Shown here piece by piece: positions 1 to 6,720 of a DNA stretch of 64,000 nucleotides; the stretch's first letter is position 1, and every line of letters begins with the position of its first letter. The stretch comes from DAORIO01 sp964384645. Lineage in GTDB: Bacteria; Patescibacteriota; Minisyncoccia; Phycocordibacterales; UBA9973. Under the pieces are notes generated by a model. The model was not told the origin of the DNA, ran no database searches, and was given only the letters and a program-made list of their open reading frames with translations. Location of the stretch: positions 1-64,000 of the forward strand of contig CAYLKL010000001.1 in the NCBI GenBank assembly GCA_964384645.1, in the 5' to 3' direction. The translations under genes were made by a program, and so were the position numbers.

Positions 1-335
1 TTTCCGTTAAAAACGATATCTCTGTCTTACAACCCCGAATTCATGCAAGCATGAATTTGGTTTGGGCTTCTCCGATTTCGCTCGCCGCTACTATCGGAAT
101 ACTTAGTTTAGTTTCTATTCCTCCAGGTACTAAGATGTTTCAATTCCCTGGGTATGCAAATTTTGATTACTCAAAAAATTATAGAGGTTTACTCTATAGG
201 GTTCCCCCATTCGGATATCTCCGGATCGAAGGTTATTAGGCACCTCCCCGAAGCGTTTCGCCGCCATATCGCGTCCTTCATCGCTGTTTAAAGCCTAGGC
301 ATCCACCATACGCCCTTATCTTTCCTACGAGAAAA
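1..335 (-). rRNA. rrl: 23S ribosomal RNA, 5' part (cut by window start)
   Basis: The reverse complement contains the conserved 23S 5' segment: GGGCGTATGGTGGATGCC, then TAGGC, AACAGCGATGAAGGACG, GGCGAAACGCTTCGGGGAG and the GGATATCCGAATGGGG-like stretch. The mature 5' end should lie near position 330-340; the rest lies outside the window. No 16S, tRNA or 5S precedes it; the next gene upstream is protein-coding and closed by its own terminator, so this 23S gene is not downstream of a 16S gene here. The weak open frame at 51-239 on the other strand is a shadow. Confidence 0.95.
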
Positions 336-430
336 CTGGAAAGACACTTATCTATTTTAATTAATAAATTATTAATTAAATTTCTCTTACTTACTTTTTA
401 CTAATCTAGCTTAATTCTTCATTAGCTTGT

Positions 431-466
431 GAATTTTTTTCTGCAACCGCTTGCTGAAAAAAATTC
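431..466 (-). other. 23S leader stem-loop, possible processing stem
   Basis: Two 16-nt arms (431-446 and 451-466) are complementary except for one position, with a 4-nt loop. It lies in the 23S leader between boxA and the mature 5' end. rRNA leaders and trailers usually form long stems cut by RNase III; whether this one pairs with the 23S trailer cannot be seen because the 3' end is outside the window. Confidence 0.45.
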
Positions 467-540
467 AACGCTGTCTGTAAAAAAAGAACGTTAGACAAAA
501 GACTCAATAAATTAAATTCTTTTTTTTACGACAGTTTTCA

Positions 541-556
541 TTTGTTAAAGAGACCT
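541..556 (-). promoter_or_regulatory. boxA-like rRNA antitermination site
   Basis: The minus strand reads AGGTCTCTTTAACAAA, matching the rrn boxA core (TGCTCTTTAACA) that recruits NusB/NusE antitermination factors. It sits about 200 nt upstream of the mature 23S 5' end, after the promoter and the terminator-like hairpin. This supports the region being a genuine rRNA leader. Confidence 0.7.
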
Positions 557-569
557 ATGATTTTTCGAT

Positions 570-591
570 AAAAAAAACCGCCCATGGGCGG
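570..591 (-). terminator. Terminator-like hairpin inside the 23S leader
   Basis: The minus strand shows the palindrome CCGCCCATGGGCGG followed by a run of T. It lies between the rrl promoter and boxA, so on this strand it would attenuate rRNA transcription unless bypassed. An upstream GCGGATG segment can pair with CATCTCCGC (one bulge), competing for part of the stem. Function as an attenuator is inferred only. Confidence 0.5.
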
Positions 592-656
592 AGATGCAAA
601 GATGCGTCATCCGCTCACTAAGTTGGTGTGTTTATCTTCTTCATCACAGTGGGGTC

Positions 657-686
657 ATTATATACGAACGCCCCGAGCGCTGTCAA
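657..686 (-). promoter_or_regulatory. Consensus sigma-70 promoter of the 23S gene
   Basis: The minus strand carries TTGACA (686-681) and TATAAT (662-657) with an 18-nt GC-rich spacer. Both hexamers are perfect consensus, fitting a stable-RNA promoter. The predicted start of transcription is near 650, giving a leader of about 310 nt. Confidence 0.8.
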
Positions 687-713
687 GCGATTTTATTGGG
701 GTTAAATATAAAG

Positions 714-743
714 AAAAAACACCCTACTTTTAGGGTGTTTTTT
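714..743 (-). terminator. Intrinsic terminator
   Basis: AACACCCTA and TAGGGTGTT arms with flanking A and T runs end the three-gene membrane-protein operon read on the minus strand. It just overlaps the stop region of the last gene. The same stem sequence recurs at 3195-3224. Confidence 0.8.
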
Positions 744-1920
744 AGTTAGGAAGTATGGCCATATTACTTATTAGAAGTGCTTCGACTTTCCCCACAAAGG
801 AACGAGGTTCTTCGTCTGAATATCCTTTTCCAAGAAAAATATTAGAAAAGTTTCTAGGCCATTTATTATTTAAAATATCGAATACTTTTTCCTCATCAAG
901 ATAGCCAATCAATTGATCTCCTTTTCTCATAGCCGTAACAATATAAGTTTTGTTGGGTTCAATTTTTCCATAAGACACTGTAGTGAAATCTTGATAACTA
1001 TTTCCTACAACTAGCTGAAGTAGTCCGTCACTTGATTGCTCAAAACGTGGACCCATATTATTTCCATTCGGTCTAAAATTTGCGTCAAAGATATTACGAT
1101 AATTTTCTACAGAACTTGAAGTCATAGAAAACCTTACAGTCCAGTCTTGTTTTATGTCAAAACCACCTAATGATATCGCAGATGATTCAGGGAAATTAAA
1201 TTCTTGTTGCAATACGTATGGGAAAGTTTGGTTGTAATTTATATAATAATTTCTCTCTTCAGTTGGTGCTTGAGATTTCTGATATTCCTCAAGAATTTTC
1301 CGATCATTTTCGTATTGACTATAGTCGCTATTATTAGAATATGAATTTTTTTCTTGTGATATATTTTTTGGGCCAAAAATCATCATAACAAGTATAAAAA
1401 TAATCAATATTCCACCAAGAATAGATGGCAACAATGCTTCATTTCCAAAAAATTGAGGTGTTGTATTTATCTCGTTATTATTGAATCGCTTTTGAATGTA
1501 ATACATTGAATAAGTTGAGATCAAAACAAGCAAAGACATAATTACATAAAACTGAAGATTCGTGTGGTGATTAGTAAAATATACGATCACCTGCAAAGAA
1601 AGTTGTAGCGCCAAAAAGATAGCCACAATAAAGTATGGAATCAAAACAACGGCGTACTTTTCTTTCTTTGTTTCAACTAAATAATTGACTACCAATGAAA
1701 CAACCAAAAAAGAAATTATGGCTACGGCGTGAACAGTGATTACCTTTAAGTCTCCGAAATAATCTATATTCGCAGAAGACACCAAGCGAGTTAGGTCGTA
1801 AATCAACCTTTCGCACAATGCCAAGATTGCCAATATCAACAAGCCCATAATCACAATCCCGCCGTCTGTGAACTTTGTCTTTAAAATCCCCTCTTTTGAA
1901 TATGAGTTTATAATTTGCAT
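742..1920 (-). CDS. Membrane protein with C-terminal LamG-like domain
   Basis: 392 residues. The N-terminal 150 residues contain about four hydrophobic helices, followed by a charged loop and a fifth helix near residues 165-185 (LPSILGGILIIFILVMMIFG). The remainder is an extracytoplasmic region with a beta-rich segment (about 235-390) whose pattern (SLGGFDIKQDWTVRFSM, YIVTAMRKGDQLIGYLDEEKV, NIFLGKGYSDEEP, FVGKVEALLI) resembles LamG/concanavalin-like jelly-roll domains, usually carbohydrate-binding. It is the last gene of an operon with the next two upstream genes, separated by one base. The specific function is unknown; the fold assignment is by eye. Confidence 0.75.
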   Translation of the reverse strand: MQIINSYSKEGILKTKFTDGGIVIMGLLILAILALCERLIYDLTRLVSSANIDYFGDLKVITVHAVAIISFLVVSLVVNYLVETKKEKYAVVLIPYFIVAIFLALQLSLQVIVYFTNHHTNLQFYVIMSLLVLISTYSMYYIQKRFNNNEINTTPQFFGNEALLPSILGGILIIFILVMMIFGPKNISQEKNSYSNNSDYSQYENDRKILEEYQKSQAPTEERNYYINYNQTFPYVLQQEFNFPESSAISLGGFDIKQDWTVRFSMTSSSVENYRNIFDANFRPNGNNMGPRFEQSSDGLLQLVVGNSYQDFTTVSYGKIEPNKTYIVTAMRKGDQLIGYLDEEKVFDILNNKWPRNFSNIFLGKGYSDEEPRSFVGKVEALLISNMAILPN

Positions 1921-1921
1921 A

Positions 1922-2554
1922 TTATTTTTTCTTTACATAATTACTGACAAATAAAACAATTCCAGTCAGAACTACAATAACCATTCCAAGGACAATATAT
2001 ACACCGAGGGCAGCGTTCTTGTCTAAAATATGCGCTGCAACTTTAAACAAAAGCCTTAGCAGCAAAAAACCCGAAACAATAAAGTATGGAGTCGATATAA
2101 TTTTATATCTTTCTCCCCCATCCTTTAGTGATGCATTTAGAAGAAAAGCAACAACAATAAAAGGAAGAACAAAAAATCCCTGAATCATTAAGAGTTTTGT
2201 TATATCTCCATCTGCTAATAACTTCACATCCGCAAAAATTTTATTCGATAAAATAAAAAGAGAGATTGTAAGAATTAGTGCAAGCAAAATACTAAATGAA
2301 GAATTTATTTCCTCTTTTTTTATAGCTACTCTTGGAGACGCTATCGCGCTTTGAGATTGAGTAGACGTAGACGCTAACGATGGATTTGGTGTTGGATTAA
2401 CCGGAATAGTATTTACACCACTAGCAATAGAAAAAGCTTCAGAAATCATTTGGTCGCTCCATCCACCAGATTTTAAGTCAGTAATTATTTGCGCATCACT
2501 AACACCCGTAGATCTTGAATGTTTTATGTAATTTATAACTCTTTCATCAATCAT
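1922..2554 (-). CDS. Small multi-pass membrane protein with helical N-terminal domain
   Basis: 210 residues. Residues 1-45 (INYIKHSRSTGVSDAQIITD and following, then GGWSDQMISEAF) form a short helical UBA-like segment that I associate with CPR membrane proteins. A Pro/Ser/Thr-rich linker (about 48-75) leads to four hydrophobic helices. The arrangement is a cytoplasmic helical domain on a membrane anchor. It lies 6 nt after the preceding operon gene and 1 nt before the LamG-like gene, so co-translation is likely. I know no function for this family. Confidence 0.75.
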   Translation of the reverse strand: MIDERVINYIKHSRSTGVSDAQIITDLKSGGWSDQMISEAFSIASGVNTIPVNPTPNPSLASTSTQSQSAIASPRVAIKKEEINSSFSILLALILTISLFILSNKIFADVKLLADGDITKLLMIQGFFVLPFIVVAFLLNASLKDGGERYKIISTPYFIVSGFLLLRLLFKVAAHILDKNAALGVYIVLGMVIVVLTGIVLFVSNYVKKK

Positions 2555-2560
2555 AATAAT

Positions 2561-3148
2561 TTAATTAAAACCTGAAAAAAGCATTGCGGCCAGGGCTACC
2601 CCTAATATCGCAACTACAATTGAACTTAATATCTGAGCCACCACCCAAACCACAAAAGATCTTCCTAAAGATACTGCGTGCGTCCACCTAATTATTAAAA
2701 TGCCAAAAATAAACCCCGCCACCATTCCAACCGCCAGGTTGCTGAAATTACTAATGTTGCCAGAACTCCCACCATAAATTAATTTAGAAAAAACAAATAC
2801 AATTACAGTTTTTATAGCTAACATAGAAACAGCAATGAAAAAAGCTTTTTCTAGATTATTATTTTTAATTTTTAGAAACTTCGCAGAAAAATAGAAAGCG
2901 AAAACAGAAGCAATAATAAGACCCAGTGCCATTAATATAGCAGTACTACCCCCCATAACAGACGTTATAGTCTTGACGTTTTTTGGATCTAAAAAAACTA
3001 AAGCCGAGTAGACAACTAAAGCAATTGCGCCATACAAATAAAGAGGTCTTTTATCTTTTACTTCTTCAACTACAGAATTATTTAATGGAACTGCCATCGG
3101 TATTGGCATTTCGTTTTGAGGGACATTATTTTCAGTTGGAATTTCCAC
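2561..3148 (-). CDS. Hypothetical integral membrane protein
   Basis: 195 residues: a polar Pro-rich N-terminus (1-35) followed by about five hydrophobic helices. First gene of the three-gene membrane operon running to 742. No enzymatic motif is visible. Its hydrophobic profile resembles that of its downstream neighbour, suggesting a small membrane complex, but this is inference. Confidence 0.7.
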   Translation of the reverse strand: MEIPTENNVPQNEMPIPMAVPLNNSVVEEVKDKRPLYLYGAIALVVYSALVFLDPKNVKTITSVMGGSTAILMALGLIIASVFAFYFSAKFLKIKNNNLEKAFFIAVSMLAIKTVIVFVFSKLIYGGSSGNISNFSNLAVGMVAGFIFGILIIRWTHAVSLGRSFVVWVVAQILSSIVVAILGVALAAMLFSGFN

Positions 3149-3194
3149 CTAAAAATTCTATCACGAACACAAATACATCTTATTAACAACAAAG

Positions 3195-3224
3195 AAAAAA
3201 CACCCTATATTTAGGGTGTTTTTT
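3195..3224 (-). terminator. Intrinsic terminator after the MscS-like gene
   Basis: Symmetrical stem AAACACCCTA / TAGGGTGTTT with a short loop and T-run on either strand. It closes the gene at 3242-3916 and isolates the following membrane operon. The stem is nearly identical to that at 714-743. Confidence 0.8.
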
Positions 3225-3241
3225 CGAGATTAAGAAATCAA

Positions 3242-3916
3242 TTATTTCATTTCTTCTTTTACGTCTTCAAGCCATTTTCCAGCAACATCTTTTCCACCAA
3301 GTCCGAATGCCAAACCTCCCGCGATAGCAAGCATGGCAACGATACCAGTGAATAGAATTTGCATAAATTGCGGTGCAATTCCTAGTTGGTTTAAAGCGAT
3401 AATAAGAGCGAAGATCCAAATTGCATAATAAACAATTGTTCCTAGCATGTTTGCTGATCTTACTTCAGCAGCCTTTGCTGAACCTGCAACAATCTTTCTA
3501 ACAAAATCAGAAAGAATAGTAGCAGCAATAAGAACAAGAGCAGCTACGAATACGCGTGGAATGTATCCAAGTACAACATCTTTCAAAAAGTCATTGACTT
3601 GTGTTAATCCTAAAACATCTAGAGCTGTTACCAAAAATACGATAACAACAAACCACTTTGCAAGACCTCCAATAAACTTTCCAACTGAAAGCTTCATACC
3701 AGCGCGTGCCAATATTCTGTCAGCACCAGCACTTTCAAAAAGTCTGTCGATTTTTAGAGAACCGATAATTGTTTGCAGCCCCTTATCCAAAAGAGACGCA
3801 ACAATCCAGCCAACCAAAAAGATAATGATTGCGATTAGAAAATTTGGAACGAATCCAACAAATCCCATCCAAAGATTTTGCAACGATGCACTAAATACTT
3901 CTCCCCAAGTGTTCAT
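3242..3916 (-). CDS. MscS-like mechanosensitive channel family membrane protein, lacking the large beta domain
   Basis: 224 residues. It has the conserved TM-helix repeats of the CmpX/YkuT-type family: FLIAIIIFLVGWIVASLLDK near residue 25, a second unit FVVIVFLVTALDVLGL, a third VLIAATILSDFVRKI, and a final IWIFALIIALNQLGI unit. The C-terminus ends in GGLAFGLGGKDVAGKWLED, which matches the pore-lining glycine-rich helix of MscS proteins. The cytoplasmic beta and alpha/beta domains of classical MscS are absent. Likely a membrane tension or ion-leak protein; single-gene unit with its own terminator. Confidence 0.85.
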   Translation of the reverse strand: MNTWGEVFSASLQNLWMGFVGFVPNFLIAIIIFLVGWIVASLLDKGLQTIIGSLKIDRLFESAGADRILARAGMKLSVGKFIGGLAKWFVVIVFLVTALDVLGLTQVNDFLKDVVLGYIPRVFVAALVLIAATILSDFVRKIVAGSAKAAEVRSANMLGTIVYYAIWIFALIIALNQLGIAPQFMQILFTGIVAMLAIAGGLAFGLGGKDVAGKWLEDVKEEMK

Positions 3917-4017
3917 ATAAATTTTTTCGCTAAAAGCGAGTTAATAAAATTCTTCTAATAAATGAAACGACCAAAGTCTTGTTTCATTATTAATTATAGC
4001 AAGTTTTAGGCGTTTTT

Positions 4018-4668
4018 TTATTTCCTTGTGGATAACGATTCCCTAGTTATCTGGATACCGGCGTGAACTGGTTCTGTTGTTATGAACGATCCTGTGTCAA
4101 TAATTTTTTTATGATTGAAGTCCAAAACATCTCGAATAAGTTTGTCGTACATAGAAAGACGGTACTTAAACTCTTCTGTATCAAAAACTGAATAAGAAAG
4201 TTCTTTTCCGATTTCCGCCTCAAGAGTTCTAATTGTTCTATCCAGGACTGCTTTTTTGAAATTGTCCCCCACCAACATAAAATCAACACGAGATGCATCG
4301 TCTTTTAGAAAAACTCCTGATATAACCAAAAGCTTTATTCTTCCAGCTTTTTTAAATCTCTTTGCAATTTCGTCTTGAGTTAAAAATTCAGCATCAACCA
4401 AAAGTCTTTTCATTTCTTTTATGTATTGAAAATCGGTCGCCAAAACAAATCCAGGAACTTTTCTATTTGTTTCTTTTTGATCTACTTTTTTTGCTTTTAT
4501 AAAACAAATTGAAGAAAGTAATGACAATTCTTTTCTAACTAATGTTTTGTTTGCTCTGATGTGGTTTGAGATTGTCGCAACATCGTATCCAGCTTCTGGA
4601 TTCAAAAGGAAAAGACGCATTATCTTTACCCGATTTTGTGTTCCAAATAGTTTTCCTAGAATTTCCAT
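4018..4668 (-). CDS. Winged-helix protein with nucleotidyltransferase-like C-terminal region
   Basis: 216 residues. Residues 1-75 (LFGTQNRVKIMRLFLLNP, ISNHIRANKTLVRKELSLL) form a winged helix-turn-helix DNA-binding domain. The C-terminal part (about 105-190; GRIKLLVISGVFLKDD, RVDFMLVGDNFKK, ELSYSVFDTEEFKYRL) resembles degenerate minimal nucleotidyltransferase domains but lacks the GSxxxG motif, so catalysis is doubtful. Such fusions occur in CPR genomes as putative regulators. It stands alone, bounded upstream by the terminator at 4714-4748. Confidence 0.75.
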   Translation of the reverse strand: MEILGKLFGTQNRVKIMRLFLLNPEAGYDVATISNHIRANKTLVRKELSLLSSICFIKAKKVDQKETNRKVPGFVLATDFQYIKEMKRLLVDAEFLTQDEIAKRFKKAGRIKLLVISGVFLKDDASRVDFMLVGDNFKKAVLDRTIRTLEAEIGKELSYSVFDTEEFKYRLSMYDKLIRDVLDFNHKKIIDTGSFITTEPVHAGIQITRESLSTRK

Positions 4669-4713
4669 ATATTCAGTATATGTGATTTGAGCCTTTTTTC
4701 AAGTAGACAAAAT

Positions 4714-4748
4714 CAACAAAAAATCCCCTTTTGGGGGATTTTTTGTTG
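4714..4748 (-). terminator. Intrinsic terminator of the rplJ-rplL unit
   Basis: A long palindrome with CAACAAAAAATCCCC and GGGGGATTTTTTGTTG arms and a T4 loop. It follows the repeated rplL tail region on the minus strand and separates it from the winged-helix gene. Confidence 0.85.
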
Positions 4749-4766
4749 ATAAAGTCAGATATTAAG

Positions 4767-4955
4767 GTTATTTCAATTCAACCTTGCCCGACTCGCCTCC
4801 CGAAGAGGCTCGCTGGATAAGTGTATCGTTAAAATAACAGAAGTTATTTTAACTCAACCTTACCTCCTTGGCAGAATTTCGCTTTGGAGGCGAAATTCTG
4901 CACCTCCAGAAAAGTAAATTGAATAACTTTGTTATTTCAATTCTACTTTTCCTCC
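4767..4955 (-). repeat. Triplicated 3' end of rplL with intervening hairpins
   Basis: The last codons of rplL (Gly-Lys-Val-Glu-Leu-Lys-stop) occur three times: in the gene at 4931-4955, at 4843-4867 and at 4767-4791 (spacing 88 and 76 nt). The downstream copies still translate as GGKVELK-stop and SGKVELK-stop in their own frames. Between them lie hairpins: 4871-4901 has 12-nt arms GCAGAATTTCGC / GCGAAATTCTGC, 4829-4852 has arms GTTAAAATAAC / GTTATTTTAAC, and the first copy pairs with an inverted partial copy at 4908-4926. It appears to be duplicated tail sequence with inserted palindromes. Confidence 0.75.
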
Positions 4956-5321
4956 GGCTTCCTCGATAGATTTCTTCATCGCCTCAGCTTCGTCTTTCTT
5001 TGCTCCTTCTTTTAGAGTTGCAGGTGCTCCATCAACAAGATCTTTTGCTTCCTTAAGACCAAGACCTAGAGCTTCTTTAACAACCTTCATAACTCCGATT
5101 TTTGACTCACCAGCAGATGTTAGAACAACTGTGTATGAATCCTTTTCTTCAGCAACTACTGCACCAGCAGCAGGTCCTGCTGCAACCGCAGCAGCTGAAA
5201 CACCGAATTTTTCTTCAAAAACTTTTACAAGTTCGTGCAAATCCAAAACTGACATTTCTTCAATCTTTGAAACGATGTCCTTGAATTTTGCTGGAACTTC
5301 TACATTTTTATTTTCTTCCAT
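4932..5321 (-). CDS. rplL: Ribosomal protein bL12 (L7/L12)
   Basis: 129 residues starting MEENKNVEVP. The N-terminal dimerisation region (KIEEMSVLDLHELVKVFEEK) is followed by an Ala/Gly hinge (SAAAVAAGPAAGAV) and the C-terminal factor-binding domain (KIGVMKVVKEALGLGLKEAK through the GGKVELK end). It forms the ribosomal stalk with L10 and recruits translation GTPases. A longer frame exists upstream, but it would overlap rplJ, and the family start is the ATG at 5321. It lies 19 nt after rplJ. Its 3' end is duplicated downstream (see repeat). Confidence 0.97.
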   Translation of the reverse strand: MEENKNVEVPAKFKDIVSKIEEMSVLDLHELVKVFEEKFGVSAAAVAAGPAAGAVVAEEKDSYTVVLTSAGESKIGVMKVVKEALGLGLKEAKDLVDGAPATLKEGAKKDEAEAMKKSIEEAGGKVELK

Positions 5322-5340
5322 AATATTTTTTCTTAAACTT

Positions 5341-5829
5341 TTAATTTTTTGTTTTGGCAATTTCACTAAGCGCAATTACCATACGCTGTATTGGACTGTT
5401 TATAATATTTACAAACATTCCACGTAGTCCTTGCATAGACGGAATAGTTGCGATTGACATCATCTCTTGTGCATTCTTGTAGTTTCCATCAAAAATACCT
5501 CCGACGATTTCAAGCATACCTCTGTTTTCTTGACCAAAGCCAAAAACTTCTCGAGCTGGAGAAAGTAAATCTTCTCCGTATACTATACCAATTTGCCCTG
5601 GAAGCTCTGGAAGATCGCCTGTGATCTTTTGATCAGTAAGAGATCTTTTGATCAGAGTCTTCTTTGCAACTGTGTATCCTATTCCTTCTTTCTGCAGTCT
5701 TCTTCGAAACTGGTTTGTAACTTGAACAGGAAAATTCCCGAACTTTACGAACACAGCCGAATTGGCTCCAGAAAAAACTTTTTCTAAACTAGACACTACT
5801 TCAACTTTTTTTTGTTTACTTAATGCCAT
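5341..5829 (-). CDS. rplJ: Ribosomal protein uL10
   Basis: 162 residues from MALSKQKK. Typical L10 motifs: KVEVVSSLEKVFSGANSAVF, then NQFRRRLQKEGIGYTVAKKT and the LPGQIGIVYG stretch, with the C-terminal L12-binding helix (FVNIINSPIQRMVIALSEIA). L10 anchors L12 dimers to 23S rRNA. The ATG at 5829 is chosen over an upstream in-frame start because the latter falls inside the structured leader. It heads the rplJ-rplL operon. Confidence 0.97.
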   Translation of the reverse strand: MALSKQKKVEVVSSLEKVFSGANSAVFVKFGNFPVQVTNQFRRRLQKEGIGYTVAKKTLIKRSLTDQKITGDLPELPGQIGIVYGEDLLSPAREVFGFGQENRGMLEIVGGIFDGNYKNAQEMMSIATIPSMQGLRGMFVNIINSPIQRMVIALSEIAKTKN

Positions 5830-5847
5830 ATATTTTTTTCTTAAAAT

Positions 5848-5960
5848 TAAATAGCCCCTTTTGGGGCTAATGTAGGATGCCCACACCCAAGTGAGTCATC
5901 GACCTCGGCAGGGCTTATTGTGCCTTATTGACACTTGCCTGCTTTCTTTAGCCTACCTAG
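5848..5960 (-). promoter_or_regulatory. Candidate L10 (rplJ) autoregulatory mRNA leader
   Basis: About 110 nt of GC-richer, structured sequence between the promoter and rplJ, in an otherwise AT-rich spacer. It ends with the stem TAGCCCC-AAAA-GGGGCTA (5869-5852) just before the start codon, followed by a broken T-run. Position and layout fit the L10 leader to which the L10-L12 complex binds. I have not verified the kink-turn consensus; a covariance search with the L10_leader model would decide. Confidence 0.6.
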
Positions 5961-5962
5961 AT

Positions 5963-5990
5963 AATTTAGCATAGTAATTTAAAAAGTCAA
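5963..5990 (-). promoter_or_regulatory. Promoter of rplJ-rplL
   Basis: TTGACT (5990-5985) and TAAATT (5968-5963) spaced by 16 nt on the minus strand. The -35 box touches the end of the inverted repeat flanking the adjacent four-helix-bundle gene. Confidence 0.55.
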
Positions 5991-6455
5991 AATTCAAATA
6001 TCAAAATTTCATATTGACCCCAGTAGACCGGACAGGACTATTTTTTACCCTTCAATTTAATAATACTGGAAGCTATTATTTTAGATATTTGAATAAGCTC
6101 ATCTAATATCTTTTCAACATCCGAACCCTTAACTCTTTTTGTATCACGAAGCAGTGCAATCCAAACTTTTGACTCATTAGCTGACTTTAAAGAATATGTT
6201 AAAAAATTTATCAAATCTTTTCTCGAACTAGCGGAGCCACCTTCTACATAATTTGCAATGATACTAGTGCTACTTCTAAGTAATTGTTTACCCATAACAC
6301 CAGAGACGGAATCTTTCGGTAAAGAGTCTATAATTTTGATCAGATTTAGGGTAAAAGTATAAAGTCTTTTTTTAAATATATCTTTGAAATTTAACTTTTC
6401 ATTTTCCATTTTAAAGCTTGATACTTAACATTTAAACTTTGATATTTGAATTTTG
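5988..6455. repeat. Inverted-repeat-bounded unit containing the four-helix-bundle gene
   Basis: Arms at 5988-6009 and 6434-6455 (22 nt, one mismatch; core AATTCAAATATCAAA) flank the gene at 6038-6409. The arms consist of a repeated simple word (TTTGATATTTGAATTTTGAAATTT style). The same type of word-repeat occurs at other gene borders in this window. The unit looks like a transposable cassette without a transposase. Confidence 0.65.
6038..6409 (-). CDS. Four helix bundle protein (S23 / 23S intervening-sequence protein family)
   Basis: 123 residues, nearly all helical, with the family signatures FKDIFKKRLYTFTLNLIKII, QLLRSSTSIIANYVEG and the NFLTYSLKSANESKVW stretch. Members are known from intervening sequences within 23S rRNA genes and as free-standing genes scattered in CPR genomes. 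Biochemical role unknown; possibly nucleic-acid binding. Here it is located between rplJ-rplL and the polysaccharide locus, and is framed by the 22-nt inverted repeats, which argues for mobility. Confidence 0.9.
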   Translation of the reverse strand: MENEKLNFKDIFKKRLYTFTLNLIKIIDSLPKDSVSGVMGKQLLRSSTSIIANYVEGGSASSRKDLINFLTYSLKSANESKVWIALLRDTKRVKGSDVEKILDELIQISKIIASSIIKLKGKK

Positions 6456-6462
6456 AAATTTA

Positions 6463-6612
6463 TCAGATTCCAAACTGAGAATTCGCAGTATCTCTATTTT
6501 CATCACTTGTATTTAATTTTTCAGAAGCTGAAATACCCAAAAGAGAAAAAATCCCGACGAGGATAATTATTATGAAACCGAGAAGCAATCTAAAGAAATG
6601 CGTATTCAACAT
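6463..6612 (-). CDS. Possible 49-residue membrane peptide
   Basis: An ATG-initiated frame of 50 codons ending in TGA. Translation begins MLNTHFFRLLLGFIIIILVG and contains one hydrophobic helix (about 8-29), followed by a polar acidic tail (SEKLNTSDENRDTANSQFGI). The composition is what one expects of a small single-pass or secreted protein, and it fills an otherwise empty gap. No homologue is known to me; reality depends on conservation. Confidence 0.4.
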   Translation of the reverse strand: MLNTHFFRLLLGFIIIILVGIFSLLGISASEKLNTSDENRDTANSQFGI

Positions 6613-6720
6613 ATATAAATATATTGTAGCAAAAATAGGCCAAATATAAACCCTGTAAAAAAATATTTTACAATCAAATATTTTCCTTGTCTAATAAAAC
6701 AAAAATGCTAGAATTGCAAA

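Noticed and set aside
51..239. Open frame on the plus strand in the first 240 bases
   Set aside because: It lies antisense within the 23S rRNA gene, whose conserved segments are clear.
3447..3920. 157-codon plus-strand frame opposite the MscS-like gene
   Set aside because: It is a mirror frame of a well-supported membrane protein without its own signals.
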